From: JADJPF01 sp964492845
GTDB taxonomy: Bacteria; Acidobacteriota; Blastocatellia; Chloracidobacteriales; JADJPF01
NCBI GenBank assembly: GCA_964492845.1
Contig: CAZBMZ010000008.1
Location: 62,001-126,000, forward strand
Reading direction: 5' to 3'
DNA length: 64,000 nucleotides
Under the pieces are notes generated by a model that worked only from the letters and a program-made list of their open reading frames with translations, had not been told where the DNA came from and ran no database searches. The position numbers were made by a program, and so were the translations under genes. This document shows, in pieces, positions 45,246 to 54,596 of this stretch. Numbering within the stretch: the stretch's first letter is position 1; each line of letters begins with the position of its first letter.

Positions 45246-47537
45246 ATGTTATTAAAAAAAATAATAATTAGTGCTTGTTTGCTTGGAAGCTTAGACCCAA
45301 ACCTTGGTTTTGCGCAAAATACTGATAAACAAATAGTTAATAGCCAAATAAAAACATTAAAAGGTCAAATAATTGATAGTATTAGTAAAAAACCTATTGT
45401 TGGAGCAACCATTAAAGTAACCACATCTAGCGGCATTGTAGAAACCAAAACAGACGATCAAGGCAATTACCTAGTAGAAATTTCTAGCGATACTGGAACC
45501 ATCACAATACAGGGAGATAACCTAGTAGAAAAATCAGTAAATTTTTCAAGTGCTGCTCAAAGTTTAGATTTAGAGACAAGTTACCTTGTTTCACAAATTC
45601 ATGACAGTGTAGTAATTAAGGCTGAGTCCTTAGAGCCACAAATAAACCGTCAAGATGAAACGCTTTATAGAGAAGGGTTTCCAGCACGAGATGATCAAGT
45701 TTTATTTCAATTTGGTAGCGGTATTAATGCGGGTCAACATGAAGGCGGGGGGAAAAGCTTAGAAATACGCCGGTTTGGGTTTAACCTAGATCATGGCGGT
45801 GTTGGCCCTGGTTTATTAATTAAAGTAGATAATTTTGATCAAAACCAATCTACACAAGGACATGGACAAGGCTATTTAGGACAACTTAAATCTTTAACTA
45901 GTGAATTAATTGGAGAGGTGCAAATCTTAAACGGCCCCTTTGCCGCCCAATATGGTAATTTTTCTGGTCTAGGTGTAGTGCAAGTTTCATTAAAAGAATC
46001 ACTTGCACAAACCGCTATAATTCGCCTGCAAGGAGGCAGTTTTAATACAAAACGAGGCTTTTTTGCTATTAGTCCTCAAAACGGCTTTTTAGCTTACGAA
46101 ATTTCCCGCACCGACACACCTTTTGATAAGCCTTATGACCGAGATAATGTTACAGGCTCTTATAAATTTAATTTTGGTGATACAAAAAGCTTAGTTTTTA
46201 AGTTTAATTTTGGACGCAATGACTTCTTTTCTGCTGGGCAAATCCCTGTTGATCTAATTCAAAGCCGAGAGATTGCCCGCTTTGGTTCAATTGATGGGAC
46301 AGAAGGCGGAAAAGCGCGGACGTTTAACGGTAGCGTTTTATTTAGAAAAAATTATTCAGATGGTTCAATCCTAAAGCTTGATGGTCTAATCGCTCGCTCC
46401 CTATTTGATTTATATAATAACTTTACTTTTTTTCTAGATCGTCAAGATATTGGTGACCAATTTAACCAGCATGATAGCCGCCTTCAACAAGGTTTTAACG
46501 GTCAATATCTAAAGCCTTATGATTTTGGTGGTTGTAAAAGTCTGCTTACAATAGGTGGTGGTTATGTTGGCAATCAAATCTTTGTTACTCTAAATAAAAG
46601 TGCTAAACGTGATCCTTACCTAAATGTTACTAATGTAAATGCTAATATAGCTACTTTTAGCAGCTATATCCAAAATAGCTTTGACTTTGGAAAATTACAC
46701 CTAGATTTGGGTCTACGTTATGACTCATTTTATTTTGGAGTCAAAGACCGTAATTTTCCTGAATTTAACGGCTCTACAACTAAAGGTGAATTTCAACCTA
46801 AAGTATCACTTTCATATCACCCTAGCGAAAAATTACCAGTGTCATTTTACGTAAATTATGGGCGGGGGGTTAATTCTCAAGATGCTCGTGGAGTAGCACA
46901 ACGTCCTGAAGGGCCAAAAGTGGCTACAACGGACTTTTACCAAACAGGTTTTGCTTTTAATAAAAGACAATTTAACTTAGCAGGAACATTTTTCTTAATT
47001 GATAACTCTGAAACTCAAGTCTATATAACAGACGATAACTCTATTGAATTTCAAGGGCCAAGCCGTAGTTATGGATATGAATTAAAGGGATCGGCTAGGC
47101 TTAATTCTTTTGTCAGCTTAAATGCTTCTGGAACAAGGGTCTTAAACACATTCTTCAAAGGCACAAGCCCTAGAGAATTTCTTTCTAATGCTCCATCCTT
47201 TACATTTAACACTAATTTAGTGGTTTCAAATCTAAATGGTTTTAGTGGAATAATTAGCTATAGACATATCAATAGCTATTTACTAGATTCTATTGACACG
47301 TCTTTAAGAGCTAGCGGACTTGATGTAGTAGATCTAAAGATTTCTAAAAAAATAGTTCGTCGATTTGAAGCTAGTGTTGGAATTGACAATTTATTTAATA
47401 AAAAGTTTTTTGAAGTTCAAAACTTTGGCGAATCCCGCGCTAGATCTAATGATCCTATTGTTGCTAGAGTACATGGAACGCCAGGTTATCCTTTTTCCCT
47501 GACATTTGGCATTACTTTTAGATTCGGTGAAAAATAG
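45246..47537 (+). CDS. TonB-dependent receptor, probable nickel/cobalt uptake
   Basis: Outer-membrane active transporter of 763 aa. A signal peptide (about 1-24, ending LGFAQ) is followed by a carboxypeptidase-regulatory-like domain (LKGQIIDSISKKPIVGATIKV), a plug domain (about 130-255, with ILNGPFAAQYGNFSGLGVV) and a beta-barrel ending LTFGITFRFGEK. The plug carries histidines in NAGQHEGGGKS, FNLDHGGVGPG and QGHGQGYLG. AAGGA lies 8 bases before ATG 45246. Its position just downstream of nikR and two NikR-like boxes suggests a nickel-regulated importer, comparable in role to NikR-controlled FrpB4 of Helicobacter. Substrate is inferred from context only. Confidence 0.85.
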   Translation: MLLKKIIISACLLGSLDPNLGFAQNTDKQIVNSQIKTLKGQIIDSISKKPIVGATIKVTTSSGIVETKTDDQGNYLVEISSDTGTITIQGDNLVEKSVNFSSAAQSLDLETSYLVSQIHDSVVIKAESLEPQINRQDETLYREGFPARDDQVLFQFGSGINAGQHEGGGKSLEIRRFGFNLDHGGVGPGLLIKVDNFDQNQSTQGHGQGYLGQLKSLTSELIGEVQILNGPFAAQYGNFSGLGVVQVSLKESLAQTAIIRLQGGSFNTKRGFFAISPQNGFLAYEISRTDTPFDKPYDRDNVTGSYKFNFGDTKSLVFKFNFGRNDFFSAGQIPVDLIQSREIARFGSIDGTEGGKARTFNGSVLFRKNYSDGSILKLDGLIARSLFDLYNNFTFFLDRQDIGDQFNQHDSRLQQGFNGQYLKPYDFGGCKSLLTIGGGYVGNQIFVTLNKSAKRDPYLNVTNVNANIATFSSYIQNSFDFGKLHLDLGLRYDSFYFGVKDRNFPEFNGSTTKGEFQPKVSLSYHPSEKLPVSFYVNYGRGVNSQDARGVAQRPEGPKVATTDFYQTGFAFNKRQFNLAGTFFLIDNSETQVYITDDNSIEFQGPSRSYGYELKGSARLNSFVSLNASGTRVLNTFFKGTSPREFLSNAPSFTFNTNLVVSNLNGFSGIISYRHINSYLLDSIDTSLRASGLDVVDLKISKKIVRRFEASVGIDNLFNKKFFEVQNFGESRARSNDPIVARVHGTPGYPFSLTFGITFRFGEK

Positions 47538-47596
47538 TAAAAAATATTTAGATCTATAAATCCAAAAGCCTTCCCATTTACGTAATTAATGCACTC

Positions 47597-47671
47597 GTTG
47601 GGTGGTAGAGGTAAGAAAAAGATTTCTATGCCATGAGGAAATATCCCAGCAAAATTTTCCTCCTGCCCAAC
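47597..47671. other. Hairpin-containing spacer between TonB receptor and gmd
   Basis: GTTGGG (47597-47602) pairs with CCCAAC (47666-47671), and inside it GAGGAAA (47635-47641) pairs with TTTCCTC (47656-47662). No T-run follows. It lies between two converging genes. The minus strand is also open across it (47486-47704) without a start codon. Possible gene remnant or structured element. Confidence 0.35.
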
Positions 47672-47727
47672 TTTATCATTACTTAATACATTAAACTTGT
47701 GGTTTTAAATAACTTAGTTATTTTTAG

Positions 47728-48768
47728 CTATGGTTTTTGTAACCAAGAAAAGCCTTTTTCTGCAAGAATTTTCGCACTTTCCCCAGGGGTTTTTAATCCT
47801 AGCTCTACTAAATCTGAATCAACCATTATTTTAACTAAGTCTGAAAAAGTAACCCTTGGCTGCCAATCTAAATATTTTTGGGCTTTTGTTATATCTGCTT
47901 TTAGAATAGGCACTTCTGTTGCACGTAAATATTGTGGGTCAAATTCAACATAATTGGCCCAATCTAGGCCAACATAACCAAAGGCTTCATTTAAGAAATC
48001 CCGAACAGAATTTGTTTGACCTGTCCCTAACACATAATCATCTGGCTTGTCTTGTTGTAAGATTTGCCAAATACATTCAACAAATTCTGGAGCAAAACCC
48101 CAATCTCTGTAAGCATCTAAGTTTCCTAAATATAATTTTTTCTGACGACCAGCTAAAATACTAGCTAAGGCTTTAGTAATTTTCCGTGAAACAAAGTTAT
48201 CCCCTCTTCTAGGGCTTTCATGGTTAAATAAAATTCCATTACAAGCATATAATCCATAACCTTCACGATAATTACGAATCATCCAATAAGAATATACTTT
48301 TGCAACAGCATAAGGACTTCTAGGACAAAACGGCGTATCTTCGCTTTGTGGAGGTGGAGAATTACCAAACATTTCACTACTAGAGGCTTGATAAAGACGG
48401 CATTTAACCCCACTTTTTCTAATAGCTTCTAGTAGTCTAGTTGTACCTAGTCCAGTTATATCTGCTGTATACTCAGGAGTGTCAAAACTAATCCTTACAT
48501 GGCTTTGCGCTCCAAGATTATAAACTTCATCGGGCTGAATTTCATAAAAGAGATTTGTTAGCATACTAGAGTCAGCTAAATCTCCATAGTGAAGTGTTAA
48601 AGGTGTTTTAACTGAAGTTGTATTTTGTTCTAAGTGATCAATTCGGCCATGAAAACTACTAGAACGACGAATTAAACCATGAACTTGATAACCTTTAGAT
48701 AATAAAAACTCACATAAATAAGAACCATCTTGACCAGTAATTCCTGTAATTAAAGCAATTTTTGCCAT
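47728..48768 (-). CDS. gmd: GDP-mannose 4,6-dehydratase
   Basis: Short-chain dehydrogenase/reductase that converts GDP-mannose to GDP-4-keto-6-deoxymannose, the precursor of GDP-fucose, GDP-rhamnose and related sugars for surface glycans. The 346-aa length fits. Motifs: ALITGITGQDGSYLCEFLL at the N-terminus, HYGDLADSS, the Ser/Tyr/Lys catalytic set with YAVAK in RSPYAVAKVYSYW, and NHESPRRGDNFVSRKI. No partner reductase or epimerase is in the window. Transcribed alone, divergent from the glycosyltransferase at 48943. Confidence 0.95.
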   Translation of the reverse strand: MAKIALITGITGQDGSYLCEFLLSKGYQVHGLIRRSSSFHGRIDHLEQNTTSVKTPLTLHYGDLADSSMLTNLFYEIQPDEVYNLGAQSHVRISFDTPEYTADITGLGTTRLLEAIRKSGVKCRLYQASSSEMFGNSPPPQSEDTPFCPRSPYAVAKVYSYWMIRNYREGYGLYACNGILFNHESPRRGDNFVSRKITKALASILAGRQKKLYLGNLDAYRDWGFAPEFVECIWQILQQDKPDDYVLGTGQTNSVRDFLNEAFGYVGLDWANYVEFDPQYLRATEVPILKADITKAQKYLDWQPRVTFSDLVKIMVDSDLVELGLKTPGESAKILAEKGFSWLQKP

Positions 48769-48942
48769 AGTTAATTTTATTTGACCTTATTTATAAAAAT
48801 ACTAATTTGTACCTATATTAGCTTTAGAAACATAAAGATAAGGTCATAGAGACTAACAATTAATTGATTTATTAGCAAGTCTAATAGTAAAATCGCTAAC
48901 TTAATTTACTCCAATCAAATTAGATTCTAATTAGTTAGGCTT

Positions 48943-49680
48943 ATGGAAAATAAAAAACAGAATGTATGTATTATGTTGCCAACGTATAACGAGGCAAAAA
49001 CAATTGAAACCCTTATCAATAACATTATTGCGGTTAATAACTATTTATCAGACTGGCAAATCCATATTCTAGTAGTAGATGATAATTCTACCGATGGAAC
49101 AGCTAATATAGTAAAAAATAAACAACAAGAATTCCCTTTTTTGTATTTAACAGAAGATAAAAAGCAAGGATTAGGTAAAGCATACCTAAGAGGAATACTT
49201 TGGATACTTAAAAATTTACCTGAAACTAAAAATATACTCATTATGGACGCAGATCTATCGCATGATGCTAAGTATATTCCAGAATTTCTAAAATTTGCTC
49301 AAGATGGATGTGATTTTATTATTGGCTCACGTTATGTTCCGGGTGGCGATTGTTTGGGGTGGAATTGGCAACGAAAAAAACTTTCCTACTGGGGCAATCA
49401 ATATATTCGTTTTGTAGGCAAAATACCAAACATTCATGATTGGACATCTGGTTTTCGTTGTATTAGCACTAAGCTATTAAAAAGCATTGATTTAGAGCAA
49501 CTATTAACAACTGGTTATGCTTTTAATATGAATTTTCTACATCATGCAGTAAAACATGGAGCAAATATTAAAGAACTTCCTATAGTTTTTGTTAATCGCA
49601 AAGAGGGTGAATCAAAACTAGGTTGGAATGACATTATTGAGTACTTCTTAAATGCTACTTCTCTTTATTCACGAAATTAA
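48943..49680 (+). CDS. Polyprenol-phosphate mannosyltransferase-like GT2 (DPM1-like)
   Basis: Cytoplasmic or membrane-associated family 2 glycosyltransferase, 245 aa. It has LPTYNEAKTI, the DxD-like VVDDNSTDGTA and ILIMDADLSHDAKYIP, GSRYVPGG, and TSGFRCISTKLL, the pattern of dolichyl/polyprenyl-phosphate-mannose synthases. No C-terminal GtrA membrane domain is attached. It would transfer mannose (or a related sugar) from a GDP donor to undecaprenyl phosphate. The next gene starts 5 bases after its stop, so they are translationally close and likely cooperate. Confidence 0.87.
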   Translation: MENKKQNVCIMLPTYNEAKTIETLINNIIAVNNYLSDWQIHILVVDDNSTDGTANIVKNKQQEFPFLYLTEDKKQGLGKAYLRGILWILKNLPETKNILIMDADLSHDAKYIPEFLKFAQDGCDFIIGSRYVPGGDCLGWNWQRKKLSYWGNQYIRFVGKIPNIHDWTSGFRCISTKLLKSIDLEQLLTTGYAFNMNFLHHAVKHGANIKELPIVFVNRKEGESKLGWNDIIEYFLNATSLYSRN

Positions 49681-49685
49681 ACAAA

Positions 49686-52247
49686 ATGTCTATTTTTCAA
49701 AAAATAAGTAACAACATTATTTGGTTAATAATAGGTATTTTAAGCCTTTTATTATCTTTAGGCTTTTTTGGGTTAGGTTTATTTCCTGATGATACAAGTT
49801 ATTTAGATTGGTCATGGAAATTATCCTTGCACCAATTTTTTTTAAGTAATAAAGCTTTTGGACAAGAAATTATATTTCCTTTAGGGCCATATGGTTTTTT
49901 ATATTCTAAAACCTATTTTCCAGGAACTTATCTACTTACTGCTACTATTTGGATATTTTTGGCTTTAGTCTTTTGGTGGTCAAGTTTTTGGTTAAGTTTT
50001 AAGAAGCTAAATAATTCTGATAAGTCAAATATTTTAATTATTAATGCTGCTTGGTTTTTAGGTTTGTTCTTCTCGCTACAAGGCTCACTACCAGACGCTT
50101 TTCTTATGTCTTTTAGTATATTTTTACTTACTTATTATTTTTATATTGATAATAAAAAAACTTCTATTCATTCAATACTAATAACTATAACATTATCACT
50201 TATTTGCTTAATTAAATTTTCTTTTACAGGTAGCTCTTTGGCAGTAATATTTTTAATTACAATAAATGATATTTTAGAAAAACAAAAACCTATTTTATTA
50301 GCAACTTTTCTATCTTCTTTCCTTTTATTATGGTTATTTGCAGGACAATCTTTATTTGCAATTCCATCTTTTGTATTAAATGGCTTAACAGTAGCTCAAT
50401 ATTATTCTGAGCTAGCTTTTGGTGGAACACTTTCTGAAGTTTTATTAGTGTTATTTACTATATTTCTAGTAATTTTACCTATAGCACTTAACGAGATAAA
50501 ACCCCAAATAAACAAAGAAAGCTTAAAAATTGCTCTACCATTTCTTGGTTATTTAGGACTTTCTCAAATGGCTTTTAAGGCTGGTTATACTCGTATAGAT
50601 GAATTCCATGTATTTACTACTAACAAAGTAATAATCACAATAGCACTAGTTTATTTACTTATTATTTTTTCTCAAGAAGTAAAGTATTATGTTAAATACT
50701 TGGTTTTATTAGGTTTACTAGCATCAATAATGTTATTTGCAGCTAACTTAAATTGGTATGGCCGAACAAATGTAGCTCAATATCTTAAATCTGGTCTAGA
50801 AGTATTATCTAGTAATATTAGTTTAAGCTTTTCAACAATCACTCAAAAAACAGATTTATCAGCCAATTATGAAAATAAAATGGCAAAAATTCGTCAAGAA
50901 AATCCACTACCGCCAATAGATGGATCAGTAGATATATATTCGGCTCGCCAAACTATTTTACTAGCACACAATTTAGATTACCGACCTAGACCCGTATTTC
51001 AAAGCAATATGGCTAGTCCAACAAGGGTAGCACAAATTAATGTTAATCACTTAAAAAGCAATCAAGTACCTAAATATATTTTTTTTAATAATGAAGTAAT
51101 AGATACCCGCTATCCTAGCATTGAAGATGGGCTTTGCTGGCCTGAACTTTTAACTTTATATGATATAAAGTCATTTACTCCTAAGCATCAACTCTTACTA
51201 TTAGAATCTAGTAAAAGCCCTAGAACTTATAGTTTTAAGAAGATTTTTAGTCAAAAAACTACTTTTAACCAAGAAATAGATTTAACTCAAATAAACAGTA
51301 ACCCTCTTTGGATTAAATTAAATATTGAAACAACATTAATTGGTAAATTAACTTCTGCTTTTTGGCGTATTCCTATACTTTACCTAAGAGTTACGCTAAG
51401 GAATGGAAATCAATATGTTTATTATTTACCTAAAGAAATGGCAAAAAATGGTTTTTTAATTTCACCTTTAGTAAATAACTCCATTGATTTTGCTAAACTA
51501 GCTAGCCAACAATGGCAAACAGAACTTAATCAAAATTTAGTTCAGTCATTTACGGTTCTAGTAGAAGATAGCAAGTTTACTGACTGGTTCTTTCAATCTG
51601 ATATCTCTATCTCTTTGGATAATTTAGAGTTTCCTAAACAAGGGTTAGGTAATTTATTAACTGAATTTAAAGCGCAAGAACAAAAGTTAATTAACAAGCC
51701 TGTTATTAGTCAGCTATTAAATTTAAGTTTATCTCAAATTCAGCAAGGAGATTTTCTATCAGCAATTATTAGTTGTGAAAAAGCTATAGAGTTAGATCAG
51801 ACAAGTGCTAGTATTTACAATAACTTAGGAGTAGCTTATAAAAGCATTTCTTTATTTGATGAAGCTATTAAGGCTTTTGAACAAGCAATAGCACTTAATT
51901 TTAATTTTACATTGGCCCAAAATAACCTTACTGAGACAAAGCTACAGAAAAATAATGCTGTAAATATAGATCTTGTAACTAATAACTATACATCTTTAGC
52001 CTTAACTTACATTGGCAATAATATGTTTGATCAAGCAATAGCCACTTGTGAAAAGTCATTAAAAATAAATCCCAATAATCCAATCACATACAATAACTTA
52101 TGTGTTGCTTATAATAGTTTAGCTTTATGGGATAAAGCTATTATTGCAGCAGAAAAAGCTATTGCTATAGCACCTGATTTTCTATTAGCAAAAAATAATT
52201 TAGCTTGGGCAAAGTCACAAAAAGAAAAATCTATTAATAAAAACTAA
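49686..52247 (+). CDS. Multi-spanning membrane protein with TPR tail, putative GT-C-like
   Basis: An 853-aa protein I cannot assign. Residues about 10-365 contain roughly ten or more hydrophobic helices with an early acidic loop LFPDDTSYLDWSW, as in lipid-dependent glycosyltransferases of the GT-C fold. Residues about 370-680 are a soluble domain. The end (about 685-850) has tetratricopeptide repeats such as SASIYNNLGVAYKSISLFDEAIKAFEQAIAL. The gene begins 5 bases after the DPM1-like transferase, suggesting use of the polyprenol-linked sugar it makes, perhaps for protein or glycan mannosylation. This role is inference. Confidence 0.6.
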   Translation: MSIFQKISNNIIWLIIGILSLLLSLGFFGLGLFPDDTSYLDWSWKLSLHQFFLSNKAFGQEIIFPLGPYGFLYSKTYFPGTYLLTATIWIFLALVFWWSSFWLSFKKLNNSDKSNILIINAAWFLGLFFSLQGSLPDAFLMSFSIFLLTYYFYIDNKKTSIHSILITITLSLICLIKFSFTGSSLAVIFLITINDILEKQKPILLATFLSSFLLLWLFAGQSLFAIPSFVLNGLTVAQYYSELAFGGTLSEVLLVLFTIFLVILPIALNEIKPQINKESLKIALPFLGYLGLSQMAFKAGYTRIDEFHVFTTNKVIITIALVYLLIIFSQEVKYYVKYLVLLGLLASIMLFAANLNWYGRTNVAQYLKSGLEVLSSNISLSFSTITQKTDLSANYENKMAKIRQENPLPPIDGSVDIYSARQTILLAHNLDYRPRPVFQSNMASPTRVAQINVNHLKSNQVPKYIFFNNEVIDTRYPSIEDGLCWPELLTLYDIKSFTPKHQLLLLESSKSPRTYSFKKIFSQKTTFNQEIDLTQINSNPLWIKLNIETTLIGKLTSAFWRIPILYLRVTLRNGNQYVYYLPKEMAKNGFLISPLVNNSIDFAKLASQQWQTELNQNLVQSFTVLVEDSKFTDWFFQSDISISLDNLEFPKQGLGNLLTEFKAQEQKLINKPVISQLLNLSLSQIQQGDFLSAIISCEKAIELDQTSASIYNNLGVAYKSISLFDEAIKAFEQAIALNFNFTLAQNNLTETKLQKNNAVNIDLVTNNYTSLALTYIGNNMFDQAIATCEKSLKINPNNPITYNNLCVAYNSLALWDKAIIAAEKAIAIAPDFLLAKNNLAWAKSQKEKSINKN

Positions 52248-52271
52248 AATAGCCCAGAGTAATGGGCTATT
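52248..52271. terminator. Bidirectional hairpin
   Basis: A 9-bp perfect stem, AATAGCCCA with TGGGCTATT, with a six-base loop, directly after the stop at 52247 and before the convergent ferredoxin-fusion gene (stop 52308). Confidence 0.75.
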
Positions 52272-52307
52272 AAAATAATAGTAAGTCTTTTAGATTATGT
52301 AAGTTAA

Positions 52308-53321
52308 CTAGTAACTAGTTTCACGTTGAGAATCTTTTTCTGCTTCTTTAAGTTGTTGTAAATATTTTCCTAAAACTCCGTTCCAGGGAGGAACTACAAT
52401 AGAAATTGCTCCATTAGAAGGAGTTACACAAGCTAGACGTATTAGCGGTTTAGCTTCATCTGTATGAATATAACCAAATTCTCTAATTCGTTTCTTTTCT
52501 CTAGTAGTAACATTGTCTAGTTTTTCTGCTCCGCCTAAAATACCTACCCAACAAGTTCCACAAGCAGCCGAACGGCATTCTACTGGTACAGGGCCTTCTA
52601 CACAACGCACGTCACGTGTTTTATGATTTCGCTTATCATTAGCTGAAGCCATTGCAATATCTTGACCATTAATCAACTTAAATGTGCCTTGAGAGTCATT
52701 TTCATTAAAAGTTATTGTCCAAACTTTATCAACTGTACGCAAAAATTGCATTATCAGACCTTGGTTATCGTCCCTAGCACGTTGAGACAAAATTTCATCT
52801 GGAGATTTTTTTGCTATTTTAGAGTCAATTAACACTTTACCAGCAGCAGCCTTAAAAGCAACAATTCCGACTTGTTGCAAGGTCATAAAAGCAACAGCAG
52901 TAATACCAACCACTAAAGTACTGTCTACGGATAATTTTTTAGCGACTTGATCGGCTAAATCAAGTATTTGTGTAGCTAGTTCAAGACTAGCAGGAGCTTT
53001 ATTAGAAACAGCTTGTTCAACGACAGCCGTTTTTACTTCGGGCCAATAACGATGTCCATATAAAAAAGTATGTGAAGAATCTATTTGATCTTTTAAGTAA
53101 AAATTACCTTTTAACTGTAATTTTCTAATTAGCTCTTTTGGATCTGAACTATTTTCTAGTGCTTTTGCTAAAGCTAAAGGAAAAAAAGAAAACCAAATTT
53201 GAGTTGCATTTTTATCTATTGGGTGAATTTTTGGAAGTATTCTATTAATGGTATTAGACCATCCGTCACTATCATGCTGATTAAGAAAGGCTTCAAATAA
53301 CGTTGCCTCATTAGTAGTCAT
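52308..53321 (-). CDS. 2Fe-2S ferredoxin domain fused to an unknown helical domain
   Basis: A 337-aa protein. The C-terminal part (about 200-320) is a plant-type 2Fe-2S ferredoxin: C249-x4-C254-x2-C257 in ECRSAACGTCWVGILGG, with the fourth ligand C298 in IRLACVTPSNG. A fifth cysteine, C240, precedes the cluster. The N-terminal ~195 residues are mostly helical, with no recognised family and one moderately hydrophobic stretch (LVVGITAVAFMTLQQVGIVAF). No signal peptide. AGAGG precedes ATG 53321. No reductase or oxygenase gene is adjacent. An electron-transfer role is inferred from the cluster only. Confidence 0.72.
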   Translation of the reverse strand: MTTNEATLFEAFLNQHDSDGWSNTINRILPKIHPIDKNATQIWFSFFPLALAKALENSSDPKELIRKLQLKGNFYLKDQIDSSHTFLYGHRYWPEVKTAVVEQAVSNKAPASLELATQILDLADQVAKKLSVDSTLVVGITAVAFMTLQQVGIVAFKAAAGKVLIDSKIAKKSPDEILSQRARDDNQGLIMQFLRTVDKVWTITFNENDSQGTFKLINGQDIAMASANDKRNHKTRDVRCVEGPVPVECRSAACGTCWVGILGGAEKLDNVTTREKKRIREFGYIHTDEAKPLIRLACVTPSNGAISIVVPPWNGVLGKYLQQLKEAEKDSQRETSY

Positions 53322-53387
53322 AAGCTGAAAACCTCTTGTAAAAAACTTCTTAGAAAAATAAAACTAAGAGTTTACCAGCTTTTTACA

Positions 53388-53410
53388 AGCCATCTCAACT
53401 ATTGATGGCT
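53388..53410 (-). terminator. Hairpin after the small membrane protein gene
   Basis: A 7-bp perfect stem, AGCCATC with GATGGCT, with a nine-base loop. On the minus strand it follows the small gene ending at 53453 and is trailed by a short T/A-rich tract. Moderate to weak terminator. Confidence 0.45.
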
Positions 53411-53452
53411 AGCTTTCTCCTAAAAGCAAGCTAAATGATAAAAATACTTACT

Positions 53453-53638
53453 TTAACGCCTATATTCATTATTGGCATAACGCTCAATAGCATCGGCTAT
53501 TAACTCAACTTCTAAAGCAAGATCTAAACGTTGTTCAACAACTCCAGGAATACTTTTTTTCTGAAATAATATTTTTAGAGAAACAACAAAAAGACCTGCC
53601 ACAATTAAACAAGCACTTAAACCAACAATAATACCCAT
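53453..53638 (-). CDS. Small single-helix membrane protein
   Basis: A 61-aa protein, not recognised. One hydrophobic helix spans about residues 3-25 (VGLSACLIVAGLFVVSLKIL), followed by a charged, helical tail with ELIADAIERYANNEYRR. It lies alone between the ferredoxin-fusion gene and a divergent phosphatase. Composition and a downstream hairpin support a real gene, but its function is unknown. Confidence 0.5.
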   Translation of the reverse strand: MGIIVGLSACLIVAGLFVVSLKILFQKKSIPGVVEQRLDLALEVELIADAIERYANNEYRR

Positions 53639-53811
53639 AAGTAAATAGCTTAACTTTCTATTTGACCTCTTAAACTAAGGTTATTTGCTAGTAGCCTAAT
53701 GATTTATTGCTAGGCTATATTGAAAAAGAATTTGCTCTAAATTTTATCATGGCTACTTTTTAATAACAGTTTTTATTTGTTATAAATATTAACTGAAATT
53801 AATTTGATCTT

Positions 53812-54516
53812 ATGAAAAAAACATTTGCTGTTGGTGATATACATGGACAATTTAGCACATTAAAAAAATTGCTTGATCGATTGCCAATAAACTGGCAAAC
53901 AGATGAGCTAGTTTTTTTAGGAGATTTAGTAGACCGAGGCTTAGAATCTCGTCAAGTAGTAGAATTTTTAATGCAATTGCAAAAAGATTTTCCTACTGTA
54001 ACAGTTCTTTCAGGTAATCATGAAGAAATGATGGTAAACAGCTACAACGATGAAGAAGAGTTTTCCCATTGGTTATTAATGGGAGGTGACACTACTTACG
54101 CAAGTTATTGTCAAGGTGCAGCGCATTGGAAAAAATTTATTAAAGAATTATCTATTGATACTTATAACTACTTAAATAACTTGCCTATTAACTATCAAAA
54201 TGAGCATGCTATTTTTGTTCATGCAGGTGCAATGCAAAATAGCAAAGGCCAATGGATAATCGATAATCCGCTGATTGCCCGCTGGCATAGAGGTAAAGAT
54301 TTTTTTCGTAACTACCAAGGAAAAACTATAGTTGTTGGTCATACACCAACTAATAAAATTCGCCTTATGCTAGGAGAAGCCGAAATGCCCCCTACTAGAA
54401 TGACTGCCTGGAGTCGTAACAATATCATTGCTATTGATTGTGGTGCAGGCCATAATGGTCAACTTTGTGCTGTGGAATTACCTAATGGTAACCTTTATTA
54501 TCAATCAGTTGGATAA
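53812..54516 (+). CDS. PPP-type metallophosphatase (Ser/Thr phosphatase-like)
   Basis: Calcineurin-like phosphoesterase of 234 aa. The metal-binding motifs of the PPP family are all present: GDIHGQF near residue 8, GDLVDRG near 42, GNHEEM near 69, HAGAM near 142 and VGHTPT near 180. Bacterial PrpA, PrpB and ApaH-type enzymes share this set; the compact length favours a protein phosphatase or diadenosine tetraphosphatase. Given several Hanks kinases in the window it could reverse their phosphorylation, but this is speculative. No clear ribosome site precedes ATG 53812. Confidence 0.87.
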   Translation: MKKTFAVGDIHGQFSTLKKLLDRLPINWQTDELVFLGDLVDRGLESRQVVEFLMQLQKDFPTVTVLSGNHEEMMVNSYNDEEEFSHWLLMGGDTTYASYCQGAAHWKKFIKELSIDTYNYLNNLPINYQNEHAIFVHAGAMQNSKGQWIIDNPLIARWHRGKDFFRNYQGKTIVVGHTPTNKIRLMLGEAEMPPTRMTAWSRNNIIAIDCGAGHNGQLCAVELPNGNLYYQSVG

Positions 54517-54549
54517 TCTTTAATACTTATTTGTTACCTGTATTAAAGA
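54517..54549 (+). terminator. Hairpin after the phosphatase gene
   Basis: A perfect 10-bp stem, TCTTTAATAC with GTATTAAAGA, with a 13-base loop, begins immediately after the stop codon. It is AT-rich and lacks a following T-run, so termination is uncertain. Confidence 0.4.
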
Positions 54550-54596
54550 ATACAAAGTGTTTACTTATTCTCATATAAGTACTAATCTTTTTTACT

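Noticed and set aside
47597..47671. Integron attC site, because GTTGGGT and GCCCAAC resemble the core boxes
   Set aside because: The order is inverted (GTTRRRY before RYYYAAC on both strands), and there is no integrase gene or cassette array.
47597..47671. Nickel/cobalt riboswitch near the TonB-dependent receptor
   Set aside because: The structure is downstream of the receptor and of the convergent gmd gene, so it cannot lead either transcript, and it lacks recognisable riboswitch core sequences.
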